Positions 8,298-16,388 of a stretch of 64,000 nucleotides of DNA are shown one piece after another. Numbering within the stretch: the first letter of the stretch is position 1; each line of letters begins with the position of its first letter. The position numbers and the translations under genes are program-made. The stretch is from assembly GCA_001028025.1 (NCBI GenBank), contig LDAQ01000055.1:3564-67563 (forward strand), written 5' to 3'. The DNA comes from Faecalicatena fissicatena (GTDB lineage: Bacteria > Bacillota > Clostridia > Lachnospirales > Lachnospiraceae). The notes under the pieces are model-generated. The model was not told the origin of the DNA and searched no databases. It saw only the letters and a list, made by a program, of their open reading frames with translations.

Positions 8298-9308
8298 ATG
8301 GCTTTATTTGAATCATATGAAAGAAGAATTGATAAAATCAATGAAGTATTAAATAGCTATGGCATTGCTTCTATCGAAGAGGCAGAAAAGATTACAAAGG
8401 ATGCCGGACTTGATGTTTACAATCAGGTGAAAGCAATCCAGCCAATCTGTTTTGAGAACGCTTGCTGGGCATACATCGTAGGTGCAGCGATCGCAATCAA
8501 AAAAGGATGTAAGACAGCAGCTGAAGCAGCAGCAGCAATCGGTGAAGGACTTCAGTCTTTCTGTATCCCGGGTTCTGTAGCTGACCAGCGTAAAGTAGGT
8601 CTTGGACATGGTAACTTAGGAAAGATGCTTCTGGAAGAAGATACAGACTGCTTCGCATTCCTGGCAGGCCACGAATCTTTTGCAGCAGCAGAAGGTGCTA
8701 TCGGTATCGCTGAGAAAGCAAACAAAGTACGCCAGAAACCTCTGCGTGTTATCCTGAATGGTCTTGGAAAAGACGCTGCAAAGGTTATTTCCAGAATCAA
8801 CGGATTCACATATGTTCAGACAGAATATGATTACTATACAGGAGAACTGAAAGAAGTTCAGAGAACTGCTTACTCAGAAGGTCTCCGTGCAAAGGTTAAC
8901 TGCTATGGTGCAAACGATGTACGTGAAGGCGTTGCAATCATGCACAGCGAAGGCGTAGATGTGTCTATTACAGGTAACTCTACAAACCCGACACGTTTCC
9001 AGCACCCGGTTGCAGGTACATACAAAAAAGAATGTATCGAGCAGGGCAAGAAGTACTTCTCCGTAGCATCAGGCGGTGGTACAGGACGTACACTTCACCC
9101 GGACAACATGGCTGCAGGACCGGCTTCCTATGGTATGACAGATACTCTGGGACGTATGCACTCTGATGCTCAGTTTGCAGGATCCTCTTCCGTACCGGCT
9201 CACGTAGAGATGATGGGGCTGATCGGAGCAGGAAATAATCCGATGGTCGGAATGACGGTAGCTGTTGCGGTAAGTATTGAGGAAGCAGCGAAAGAAGACA
9301 AGTTCTAA
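8298..9308 (+). CDS. GGGtGRT protein
   Basis: A 336-residue protein carrying the family's namesake motif SGGGTGRTLHPDNMAAGPASYG near residues 253-274. It is a known but uncharacterised family in anaerobic Firmicutes. Visible features are an Ala/Lys-rich N-terminal half (GCKTAAEAAAAIGEGLQSF), a conserved HGNLGKM segment and a conserved MGLIGAGNNPMVGMTVAVAV C-terminal segment. No membrane helix or signal peptide is visible. It has a consensus AGGAGG site and the same biased codon use as the scaffold-like gene before it, so both are probably abundant. A link to iron-sulfur or selenium/sulfur metabolism is suggested only by its partner. Confidence 0.85.
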   Translation: MALFESYERRIDKINEVLNSYGIASIEEAEKITKDAGLDVYNQVKAIQPICFENACWAYIVGAAIAIKKGCKTAAEAAAAIGEGLQSFCIPGSVADQRKVGLGHGNLGKMLLEEDTDCFAFLAGHESFAAAEGAIGIAEKANKVRQKPLRVILNGLGKDAAKVISRINGFTYVQTEYDYYTGELKEVQRTAYSEGLRAKVNCYGANDVREGVAIMHSEGVDVSITGNSTNPTRFQHPVAGTYKKECIEQGKKYFSVASGGGTGRTLHPDNMAAGPASYGMTDTLGRMHSDAQFAGSSSVPAHVEMMGLIGAGNNPMVGMTVAVAVSIEEAAKEDKF

Positions 9309-9342
9309 TAAACAGCGTATTAAATAGTTTTACAAAATAATC

Positions 9343-9381
9343 AGGAGTGGTCATGGCATGAAAATGCAGGCCGCTCCTTTG
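9343..9381 (+). terminator. Terminator after the GGGtGRT gene
   Basis: AGGAGTGG pairs with CCGCTCCT (9371-9378), with an inner CAT/ATG pairing, followed by TTTGTT. It closes the two-gene operon. Confidence 0.75.
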
Positions 9382-9433
9382 TTATTTCTATCGTACTCCT
9401 GCATTAATTCCTTTCTAAAGTAAGTAACATACG

Positions 9434-9451
9434 GTTCTTTTACGAAAGAAC
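9434..9451. promoter_or_regulatory. Palindrome GTTCTTT-TACG-AAAGAAC (possible operator)
   Basis: Perfect 7-bp inverted repeat in the 364-base gap before the cupin gene. It resembles the palindrome at 1275-1298: both have AGTAAC just upstream and TACGAAAGAA in the right arm. Possibly bound by a common regulator, or a remnant terminator without a T run. Confidence 0.3.
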
Positions 9452-9598
9452 AGTTTGATTCGGAAATGAAAAATGGCAGCGGTATCGGGGATTGCTAATT
9501 TAAGCAGCTGCTTGTATTGATCGTCATAAGATTCGGCAAGAAAGAAATGAAGTAAATGCAGCAAAAACGGGGGATGATCTTTTGAGGAAAAGTCTGCA

Positions 9599-9627
9599 TT
9601 GCGTCAAACCGGCTAAGGTGTTAAAAT
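9599..9627 (+). promoter_or_regulatory. Sigma-A-type promoter of the cupin gene
   Basis: -35 TTGCGT (9599-9604), 17-base spacer, -10 TAAAAT (9622-9627), 45 bases upstream of the start codon. Confidence 0.65.
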
Positions 9628-9672
9628 AATGCTGTCAAAGAGAAGGACAAACAGGATGAAGGAGGCATTTAT

Positions 9673-9999
9673 ATGAAGACAGAAAGAGTAGAGAACATGT
9701 GCGGAGGAGAAGGACACGTAATTATCAAACACATTCTCGGGGAAGCAGAACTTAATGGAAAATGCGGATTGTATGCGGAAGTAACACTGGAGCCCGGATG
9801 TACTCTCGGATATCATGAACATCATGGAGAGAGTGAGACATATTATATTCTTTCTGGTGAAGGGATGTATGATGATAATGGAAACAGCCGGGCGGTAAAG
9901 GCAGGGGACATTACATTCACGCAGGATAACTGTGGGCATGGGCTGGCGAATACGGGGATTCAAAATCTTGTGTTTATGGCGTTGATTATTAAGGGGTAG
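9673..9999 (+). CDS. Small single-domain cupin protein
   Basis: A 108-residue protein, one cupin barrel. Cupin motif 1 is GYHEHHGESETYYILSGEG, with metal ligands His, His and Glu; motif 2 is GDITFTQDNCGHGLANTG, with the fourth His. Stand-alone cupins of this size bind a divalent metal and act as small isomerases or oxygenases, or as ligand sensors; the substrate cannot be read from sequence. It is monocistronic, with its own promoter at 9599 and an AAGGAGG site. Confidence 0.85.
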   Translation: MKTERVENMCGGEGHVIIKHILGEAELNGKCGLYAEVTLEPGCTLGYHEHHGESETYYILSGEGMYDDNGNSRAVKAGDITFTQDNCGHGLANTGIQNLVFMALIIKG

Positions 10000-10256
10000 G
10001 ATGCCGCAGCATACGTCCGGTTCCAGCGGCTGGGTGCATCAAAGGGGGAGGATACACTTTCAGATCCAACAGGGCGGAAGCTTTTTGTTTTCTGCTGGGC
10101 TGCCTGTCTATTTTGACGGTATTATAAATCATACAGAAAGTTCGAATGCCCATTATATTACCATTGGGCAGTGGGTGGAAAACTGCGGGCAATAAAATGG
10201 ACATTTCATTTCAGCATATGACAATATAGAGCTTAGGATTTAGTATACATACCCGG

Positions 10257-11318
10257 TTAATTCATATGTCTGCGCACCAGACAGGAGATGACTCCAGCAA
10301 GACACAGGCCCAGCAGTACATTGTGGAGGGAGCCGAATACGTCCAGGGCTCCTTTTATTCCGTTCAGGACTGCCAGTGAACCTAAGGTGTCAGGTAAAAA
10401 TGAGCACAGCAGGAACGAGAGGTAGGATGCTACATAGATGAAGATAAAGGAGAACAGGCCTCTGCCGGTATCTTCTTTGTATACCTTACGGCCTTCACGG
10501 ATCCGCATCTTTGTCATGGACCAGAACAGGGCAACCAGTTCAAACAGAAGGAAAATGGCGGCCACAGCTGCGTAGGCGGCCAGGGCGTAGTTCTTTTCTG
10601 TCAGGATGGTCTGAGGATCGCCATACGGAGCGGCGCCGCGCCAGAAATTATAGGCGAGCATGCCGAAGGTTCCGGCAGTGATTAAAAGCGAAACGACCCT
10701 GACTACGGAACGGGCAACGCGATAGATCGCTTTTGTTCCATACTTGGCTGTCTTTTTGGCGGGGGAAAGCAGGCGGGATACATTCGGGCCTGCATTTTTT
10801 CTGCGCCGCCGGGGGGCGTCACTGTAATCATCGTCCATGTAATCGCTTCTGGAGCGTCTGTCGTAATCGTCATCTATATATTCACCGCGGGAACGTCGGT
10901 CATAATCATTCTCCATGTAATTATCCCGGGAACGTCGGCTGGAACGTGCTCTGTAATCATTGCTGGAGCGCCTGTCATAACCGGCGTCCATGTTATCATT
11001 CTCGTCCTCGTAATCATCGCTGCCAAAGTACTCTACATCAAAGTTTTCGGAATCATATTCGTCAGTAAATCCGCTGTCTCTGCTGTCATAGCGGTTGTCA
11101 TAACGGTTTTTAGGGACGCGTCCTGTGTTCTGTGAGAAATGTTCCGGACTATTGCCGGGCATGCTTCGGTAATCCGGGGCATCCAGTACGACGGTTGCAT
11201 CGGACAGTTTTTTTGTGGTTTGTTTGGTATCAAAGCTATATGTGAAGGGGACATCTTCTTCATATGTCACCTCAAAATCGTCATCAAAGAATGTACCATT
11301 CTTCTTTGCAGTGCTCAT
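10257..11318 (-). CDS. Hypothetical membrane protein with a long disordered Asp/Arg/Tyr-rich N-terminus
   Basis: A 353-residue protein of unknown function. ATG at 11318 is chosen because GAGGAGG precedes it; an upstream TTG would overlap that site. Residues 1-190 are charged and low-complexity, with repeats of the type DDYDRRSRxxYMDDDY and no aromatic core except Tyr, so probably disordered. A basic segment (RRRRKNAGPNVSRLLSPAKK) leads into four membrane helices near residues 203-224, 241-264, 284-305 and 325-345. The repeats may bind a polymer or be phosphorylated on Tyr or Ser, but nothing proves it. It has its own promoter (11355-11383) and is divergent from the MATE gene. Confidence 0.75.
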   Translation of the reverse strand: MSTAKKNGTFFDDDFEVTYEEDVPFTYSFDTKQTTKKLSDATVVLDAPDYRSMPGNSPEHFSQNTGRVPKNRYDNRYDSRDSGFTDEYDSENFDVEYFGSDDYEDENDNMDAGYDRRSSNDYRARSSRRSRDNYMENDYDRRSRGEYIDDDYDRRSRSDYMDDDYSDAPRRRRKNAGPNVSRLLSPAKKTAKYGTKAIYRVARSVVRVVSLLITAGTFGMLAYNFWRGAAPYGDPQTILTEKNYALAAYAAVAAIFLLFELVALFWSMTKMRIREGRKVYKEDTGRGLFSFIFIYVASYLSFLLCSFLPDTLGSLAVLNGIKGALDVFGSLHNVLLGLCLAGVISCLVRRHMN

Positions 11319-11354
11319 GCAACTCCTCCTCAAATGTCAGTATTACTGGTGGTC

Positions 11355-11383
11355 ATTGTATAACTTTTTTAATGTATACTCAA
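11355..11383 (-). promoter_or_regulatory. Promoter of the disordered membrane protein gene
   Basis: Read on the minus strand: -35 TTGAGT (11383-11378), 17-base spacer, -10 TACAAT (11360-11355), 37 bases before the start codon. Confidence 0.65.
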
Positions 11384-11420
11384 GTGTTAACATCAAAAAT
11401 TCATAAAGTTCTAAGAAATC

Positions 11421-11449
11421 TTTCATATTTTTTCCAAAAGTGGTAGAAT
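11421..11449 (+). promoter_or_regulatory. Promoter of the first MATE gene
   Basis: TTTCAT (11421-11426), 17-base spacer, TAGAAT (11444-11449). It is divergent from the promoter at 11355-11383. Confidence 0.5.
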
Positions 11450-11514
11450 GGAAAATGTTGCGGCGCCATCCCGGCTGTCCGTATACAGGATACGAAAGAC
11501 AGGAGTGATACTTT

Positions 11515-12846
11515 ATGATAACAGATATGACAGAAGGAAAACCATCTGGGGTTCTCTGGAAATTTACGATTCCGATGCTGGTCAGTGTTATGTTCCAGCA
11601 GCTGTATAATATAGTAGACAGTATCGTTGCGGGCAAGTTTGTAGGCGTGAAAGCGCTGGCCGCGGTCGGGGCGTCTTATCCGATTACAATGATCTTTATG
11701 GCAGTCGCTACTGGGCTTAATATCGGATGTTCAGTGGTTATCTCTCTGTATTTTGGGGCAAAAGAGTATAAACAGATGAAATGCGCGATCAGTACTTCTT
11801 TGCTGACGGTTCTGGGAATCAGTGCAGTGCTGACAGCGCTGGGGCTGGTTTTCAGCAGACCGCTGATGACTCTTCTTAAGACTCCGGAAGACATTTTCAG
11901 TGATTCGGCGCTTTATCTGAACATCTACATAGGTGGTTTGATATTCCTGTTTATGTATAATATTTGCACGGGAGTGTTCACCGCTCTGGGTGATTCACGG
12001 ACACCACTGTACTTTCTGATTGCCTCCTCACTGGGCAACATCGTTCTGGATCTGGTCTTCGTTATTAACTTCCATATGGGCGTAAGCGGTGTGGCCTGGG
12101 CTACATTTCTGGCACAGGGACTGTCTTCTGTACTGGCATTTTTTACATTGCAAAAACGCCTGAAGGCGGTGGAAAGTAAAAAATACAAACTGTTCTCCGG
12201 ATCCATGCTGAAGAAGATCATGGAGATCGCCATACCAAGCATCCTGCAGCAGAGCTTCATCTCTGTGGGAAATCTGTTTGTGCAGGGACTGATCAACAGT
12301 TACGGATCTGCGGTCGTAGCCGGGTACTCGGCAGGGATGAAGATCAATACTTTTGCGATCACCTCGTTTACAACGCTGGGAAATGGATTATCCAGTTTTA
12401 CGGCCCAGAACATAGGGGCGCAGAAGACCGAGCGTGTAGCGAAGGGCTTCCGTTCCGGGGTGATCATGGTTCTGAGCGTGGCGGTACCCGTATTCCTGCT
12501 ATTCTTTTTCGGTGGAAGGCCTATCGTAGAACTGTTTATGAGTGAGGGTGGGGAACGGGCCGCGGATGTTGGCGTGGAATTCTTGAAAATCGTATCGCCG
12601 TTTTACATTATTATTTCCTTAAAGCTGATTGCGGATGGCATACTGAGAGGCGCGGGGGCGATGAAGGCCTTCATGATTGCCACTTTTTCAGACCTCATTC
12701 TGCGTGTAGTACTGGCTTTTGTGTTCTCGGGAATCTGGCAGTCTACCGGTATCTGGCTGTCCTGGCCGGTGGGGTGGCTGATTGGAACCGCACTGTCTCT
12801 GGGATTTTATTTTTCGGGAGTGTGGAAGAAGAGCAGGCTGATATAA
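11515..12846 (+). CDS. MATE family efflux transporter
   Basis: A 443-residue protein with twelve predicted membrane helices in two homologous halves. The MATE signature region GKPSGVLWKFTIPMLVSVMF / QQLYNIVDSIVAGKFVG opens the protein, and a matching repeat (IPSILQQSFISVGNLFVQG) begins the second half near residue 240. It is a cation-coupled multidrug or metabolite exporter. Clostridial MATE genes of this subgroup are numerous and the substrate is not predictable. A symmetric hairpin separates it from the convergent ABC genes. Confidence 0.92.
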   Translation: MITDMTEGKPSGVLWKFTIPMLVSVMFQQLYNIVDSIVAGKFVGVKALAAVGASYPITMIFMAVATGLNIGCSVVISLYFGAKEYKQMKCAISTSLLTVLGISAVLTALGLVFSRPLMTLLKTPEDIFSDSALYLNIYIGGLIFLFMYNICTGVFTALGDSRTPLYFLIASSLGNIVLDLVFVINFHMGVSGVAWATFLAQGLSSVLAFFTLQKRLKAVESKKYKLFSGSMLKKIMEIAIPSILQQSFISVGNLFVQGLINSYGSAVVAGYSAGMKINTFAITSFTTLGNGLSSFTAQNIGAQKTERVAKGFRSGVIMVLSVAVPVFLLFFFGGRPIVELFMSEGGERAADVGVEFLKIVSPFYIIISLKLIADGILRGAGAMKAFMIATFSDLILRVVLAFVFSGIWQSTGIWLSWPVGWLIGTALSLGFYFSGVWKKSRLI

Positions 12847-12850
12847 AATG

Positions 12851-12882
12851 GAGGAGGCCGGCGGTGCATCGCCGGCCTCCTC
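12851..12882. terminator. Bidirectional hairpin between convergent genes
   Basis: Perfect 13-bp stem GAGGAGGCCGGCG / CGCCGGCCTCCTC around a 6-base loop, between the MATE gene and the minus-strand ABC operon. The GC-rich stem has only a weak T tract, but its position suits a shared terminator. Confidence 0.65.
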
Positions 12883-12925
12883 TATATCAATCAAAGGATT
12901 CGAAAAGGGCTTATGAAACGACTGT

Positions 12926-13465
12926 TCAGCAGCCGGTGCGTCTATCCTGCAGCCAGTCCATACCGAGCAGTGCCAGGATAATAAGAAAGCCGAGTACAAA
13001 ACAGAGCAGAATCCCGGGAATCGGTTCAAGCCACAGGGCATTTGAAAGATAGTTAGATAAAATGATCTCATAATAAATAATTAGGAAAGCGATCATATAA
13101 ATGACATAAGCTTTCAGCATGACTTTCCCTTTTGCTATATAGAGATCCCGTCTGGAAACGGGAAGGGCATCGTATTTTCTGAGAAGAAATGCTGAACGAC
13201 CCCGTTCGCGGATCCAGAATAAACGGCGGTTCAAATAAAACATCTCCAGTACAATTCCAATCCAGAATGCAGAGTGTCCAAACGATACAGGGGAATCCGG
13301 GGCCAGAATCACGCCCTTCCCCAGTCCCATACCTGCAGTCATGGCATTGATCTGCAGCGATGTTTCGCTCTGGACCTGCATGAAAAAGAAGTACATGCAG
13401 GCTCCCATGATGAAATAGTGATAACCAATGCGGATGCGAGACTTTTCTTTTTGATAAAGATTCAT
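12926..13465 (-). CDS. Small ABC-2-type transporter membrane subunit
   Basis: A 179-residue protein with four probable membrane helices, the last two (AYVIYMIAFLIIYYEIIL and GILLCFVLGFLIILALLG) being clearest. Start ATG at 13465 is set by AAGGAGG just upstream. It follows the second ATPase gene by 22 bases and is the last gene of the operon, so it is read as its membrane partner. Sequence is divergent and no known exporter family is certain. Confidence 0.7.
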   Translation of the reverse strand: MNLYQKEKSRIRIGYHYFIMGACMYFFFMQVQSETSLQINAMTAGMGLGKGVILAPDSPVSFGHSAFWIGIVLEMFYLNRRLFWIRERGRSAFLLRKYDALPVSRRDLYIAKGKVMLKAYVIYMIAFLIIYYEIILSNYLSNALWLEPIPGILLCFVLGFLIILALLGMDWLQDRRTGC

Positions 13466-13487
13466 TTCATAGTCCTCCTTCTTCGCG

Positions 13488-14219
13488 TCAGGATAATAAA
13501 TCCCGGATGTGGAATCTTTCGAATGAGGAATCCGGCGCTTTTCTTTTTCGGGCCGCGCTCCTGTATTTGTCCTCCAGGACCTCGCGAGTGTCGTTTTGTA
13601 CCAGCTTTCCATTTTTCAGCACCAGAACATAATCAGCCAGTTTATCCAGATCCTCTGTGATGTGGGTGGAGAGAAGGATTCCAATATCTTTGTCCAGAAT
13701 ATCCTGAATCATGCCTAAAAAATCTCTGCGGAATACCGGATCAAAACCGGCCATGGGCTCATCCAGAAGTAAAAAACGCGGATGATGGGCCAGAGCAAAG
13801 CAGAACTGCATTTTCATCATTTCGCCTTTAGAAAGCTGATATAGAGGCTTTGACGGGGCAAGCTCCATCCTATCCAGACTGGAATAATAATCTTCCATTG
13901 ACCAGTCTGCAAAATACGTGCCCAGCAGCTGTCCGTTTTCCAGTATGGAGCTTTCCATATATAAGGAAAGGGTCTCAGACACATAACCGATAAGTTCCTT
14001 ATATTTTTCCGGCTCGCTGCGCAGAGAAATGCCATCGATAGATGCATCTCCTGTAAAATTGCGGGCAGCCCCGGAAAGGCATTGGAAAAGCGTTGTCTTT
14101 CCGGAACCGTTCGGGCCAATCAGCGCAGTAAGATATCCACTTTCCAGCTGGAAGGAGATGTCTTCCAGAGCAAAGGTCCTGTATGTTTTCTTTATATTTG
14201 TACACTCAAATACTGTCAT
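13488..14219 (-). CDS. ABC transporter ATP-binding protein (second pair)
   Basis: About 243 residues. Walker A is GPNGSGKTT, the signature is LSKGEMMKMQFCFALAHHP and Walker B is FLLLDEPMAGFDP, with the switch His in LSTHI. The LSKGE signature and short length are typical of YtrB-type exporters controlled by GntR/YtrA regulators. ATG at 14219 overlaps the end of the GntR gene; a GTG at 14231 is an alternative start four codons longer, with GGAAGG closer by. It should energise the membrane protein encoded immediately downstream. Confidence 0.9.
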   Translation of the reverse strand: MTVFECTNIKKTYRTFALEDISFQLESGYLTALIGPNGSGKTTLFQCLSGAARNFTGDASIDGISLRSEPEKYKELIGYVSETLSLYMESSILENGQLLGTYFADWSMEDYYSSLDRMELAPSKPLYQLSKGEMMKMQFCFALAHHPRFLLLDEPMAGFDPVFRRDFLGMIQDILDKDIGILLSTHITEDLDKLADYVLVLKNGKLVQNDTREVLEDKYRSAARKRKAPDSSFERFHIRDLLS

Positions 14220-14601
14220 CTGAATCTTCACTTCCTTCCCAAAGAATCTGTATCATATCCTGAAACTGGGCGCAGTTCAAATCAAGACGCCGGCCTTCTT
14301 TGATGCATTCCGCCATGGTGCTCTCAAGACGCCTTAACTGCTCTTCACGGAGCGCTTCTCTGTCAGGTTCTTTGACAAAGAAGCCTTTTCCCTGCTGGGA
14401 ATAGATCAGACTTTCGGCCTCAAGGTCCTCATAGGCACGTTTCGTTGTGATGACGCTGATCCCCAGATCTCTGGCAAGAGAGCGGATGGAGGGGAGCAGA
14501 TCGCCGGGCAGCAATTCTCCGTTTAATATGGAATTTTTTACGGCCTGCACGATCTGTTCATATATGGGCAGGCTGGAATCTTCTTTTATAAATATATTCA
14601 A
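14206..14601 (-). CDS. GntR-family (YtrA subfamily) transcriptional regulator
   Basis: A 131-residue regulator. A winged helix-turn-helix occupies residues 8-75 (PIYEQIVQAVKNSILNGEL; LPSIRSLARDLGISVITTKR) and is followed by a short coiled C-terminal segment, as in YtrA repressors, rather than a large effector domain. A TTG start at 14601 is chosen because AAGGAG sits five to six bases before it, inside the end of the preceding gene; a GTG at 14610 would overlap the ribosome site. It lies between two ABC pairs and probably represses the whole operon from the palindrome at 16277-16306. YtrA-type systems often respond to cell-wall antibiotics. Confidence 0.88.
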   Translation of the reverse strand: MNIFIKEDSSLPIYEQIVQAVKNSILNGELLPGDLLPSIRSLARDLGISVITTKRAYEDLEAESLIYSQQGKGFFVKEPDREALREEQLRRLESTMAECIKEGRRLDLNCAQFQDMIQILWEGSEDSDDSI

Positions 14602-14606
14602 AGGGC

Positions 14607-15389
14607 TCACTCCTTTTTATCGGGAAGAGGATAGTACATTTTCTCATACGAGAGCATATAGGCCAGTATGGGAGAACTGCACTTCGCAGCAATCAGGACG
14701 TTGACGGCAAGCAGTACCAGCCAGACAAGGAATATCCATAAGGTCCATGTTATTTCTGTAACAGTCAGTGTGTAGAACACAATGCATTCTACAATCAGCA
14801 GTGCAAACCAGTAGACTCCTGCAACGATTTCCTCACTTTTCTCAGTGACCATTTCAGGCACTGCCTCCAGCACCTCTTTTCTGTTTCCCGGATCCGTGCG
14901 CAGGTTCAGCGCCAGAATCAGGAAGAACCATAATCCAAGCTGGACGACGATTTCCATCCAGTTATCGGAGACGAAGAACCTTCCGGACATAAACAGCTGT
15001 ACCAGAACTGCGAGAACCAGGCTCAGGCATACTTTCACGATCAGGTGCAGGCGGAGATAGTGCATTTTCTCTTTTTCGCCGGCGGCACAGACATACAGCG
15101 GCCTGGCCAGCCGGATGGGCATCTTTCTCAGGACCAGCCATAAAAACAGGATCGTTGCGACGGCTGTGACAGATATGGCAGCCGCCTGAAGTGTCGGGGA
15201 GGTCTCCATGGCATCCAGTATTGCCGCGCTGTAATCCTGCCCGGAAGACTGCAGATCTCTTAAAAACTGAATCAGTGTAACCTGTACGCCCAGAATTGCA
15301 ATCATTCCGTATACAACAAAGTATAGAATAAAGGTTAAAAAGTTTCTTTTTACATCCAGCCACAAATCATTGAAAATAATCCGGATCAT
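14607..15389 (-). CDS. ABC transporter membrane subunit (first pair)
   Basis: About 260 residues with six probable membrane helices. Its start codon overlaps the stop of the ATPase before it (ATGA at 15389-15386), a sign of tight coupling. No signature beyond the ABC-2-like hydrophobic pattern (for example FLTFILYFVVYGMIAILGVQ) is recognisable. Polar loops contain Lys/Glu-rich stretches. The genes on both sides indicate a permease controlled by the GntR regulator encoded just after it. Confidence 0.8.
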   Translation of the reverse strand: MIRIIFNDLWLDVKRNFLTFILYFVVYGMIAILGVQVTLIQFLRDLQSSGQDYSAAILDAMETSPTLQAAAISVTAVATILFLWLVLRKMPIRLARPLYVCAAGEKEKMHYLRLHLIVKVCLSLVLAVLVQLFMSGRFFVSDNWMEIVVQLGLWFFLILALNLRTDPGNRKEVLEAVPEMVTEKSEEIVAGVYWFALLIVECIVFYTLTVTEITWTLWIFLVWLVLLAVNVLIAAKCSSPILAYMLSYEKMYYPLPDKKE

Positions 15390-16243
15390 TTGATAAAACC
15401 TCCTTTGCAAAGGTAATACATCAGGTCCTCCAGAGTTGGCCGTGCCGTCTCAAGTCCCAGTAGCTGGCCTTCCTGCGGGTATTCGATCAGCAGGGAGCTT
15501 TTGTAGGCTTCATGAAGGCGGCAGATCACATTGGGGCCGAAGAGATGCTCAATCTGTTCGCGGGTTCCATGTGCAATATAGAATCTTTCATTCAATTCCT
15601 CTCTGTCGAGCTGAAGGCAGAGGCTGCCGCTGTCCATCAGGGCGATATAATCGCCAATCTGGTCTAAATCGGATGTGAGATGTGTGGAAAACAGGATACT
15701 GCGCCTGCCACTCTCCACGATATCCTGCATATATCCCAGAAGCTCTCTGCGAAACAGTGGATCCAGGCCAGCTGCAGGTTCATCCATCAGGAACAGCTTC
15801 GCATCATGGGAGAGCGCAAAAGCCAGCTGGAACCTGGTTTTTTGTCCCTTCGAAAGCTTTCCGACCTTCTGGCGGGGAGATATCTCAAATCTGCTGCAGA
15901 ACTTCAGAAACAGTGTGTGGTCATACCTGGAGTACAGGGAACCGAATAATTTCCCATTGGTTTCTATGGTGAGATTGTCTTCAAAGGGCGACTCATCCAG
16001 CACAAAGCCAATGTCATCCTTTGCTTCACGTTCCTGGGTATCCATGGAATGGCCGTTTATAAAAATATCTCCGCTGTCTTTCTGATAGAGCCGCAGGATG
16101 GTCTTGATCAGAGAAGTCTTCCCCGCGCCGTTCCTGCCGATCAATCCCATGATATACCCCGGTTCCAGTGAAAGATTGATGTCGTTTAGTTTTAAACTGC
16201 CTATTGATTTGTTCAGATTACGGATTTCCAGCAGATTCTCCAT
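15386..16243 (-). CDS. ABC transporter ATP-binding protein (first pair)
   Basis: A 285-residue ATPase and the first gene of the operon. ATG at 16243 is preceded by AGGAGG; the longer open frame upstream runs through the operator and is not used. Walker A is GRNGAGKTS, the signature LSKGQKTRFQLAFALS, Walker B LFLMDEPAAGLDP and the switch His STHL. A C-terminal extension of about 70 residues follows the ATPase core, as in many bacitracin- or lantibiotic-type exporters. It works with the membrane protein encoded next. Confidence 0.92.
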   Translation of the reverse strand: MENLLEIRNLNKSIGSLKLNDINLSLEPGYIMGLIGRNGAGKTSLIKTILRLYQKDSGDIFINGHSMDTQEREAKDDIGFVLDESPFEDNLTIETNGKLFGSLYSRYDHTLFLKFCSRFEISPRQKVGKLSKGQKTRFQLAFALSHDAKLFLMDEPAAGLDPLFRRELLGYMQDIVESGRRSILFSTHLTSDLDQIGDYIALMDSGSLCLQLDREELNERFYIAHGTREQIEHLFGPNVICRLHEAYKSSLLIEYPQEGQLLGLETARPTLEDLMYYLCKGGFIK

Positions 16244-16276
16244 AACGTTCCTCCTGACTGTGAATTTCACTGTATA

Positions 16277-16327
16277 TATACTGTATATGTTTATATATAC
16301 AGTATACCCAATATATATATTTGTCAA
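16277..16327 (-). promoter_or_regulatory. GntR operator and promoter of the double ABC operon
   Basis: A perfect 12-bp inverted repeat, TATACTGTATAT and ATATACAGTATA, spans 16277-16306, with an extra ACTGTATAT half-site just downstream at about 16269. On the minus strand it covers the -10 TATACT (16306-16301), whose -35 TTGACA is at 16327-16322, with a short 15-base spacer. This is the arrangement expected for autorepression by the YtrA-type regulator. The divergent ldh gene begins 62 bases away and may share control. Confidence 0.65.
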
Positions 16328-16388
16328 TAGGGGAATACAAAATATATGTGATGGGAAATAATAACAGAAAACAGAAAGGAAATGGAGA

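Noticed and set aside
10001..10195. 64-codon open frame after the cupin gene
   Set aside because: No ribosome site, composition unlike neighbouring genes, and no recognisable motif; it overlaps probable terminator and spacer DNA.
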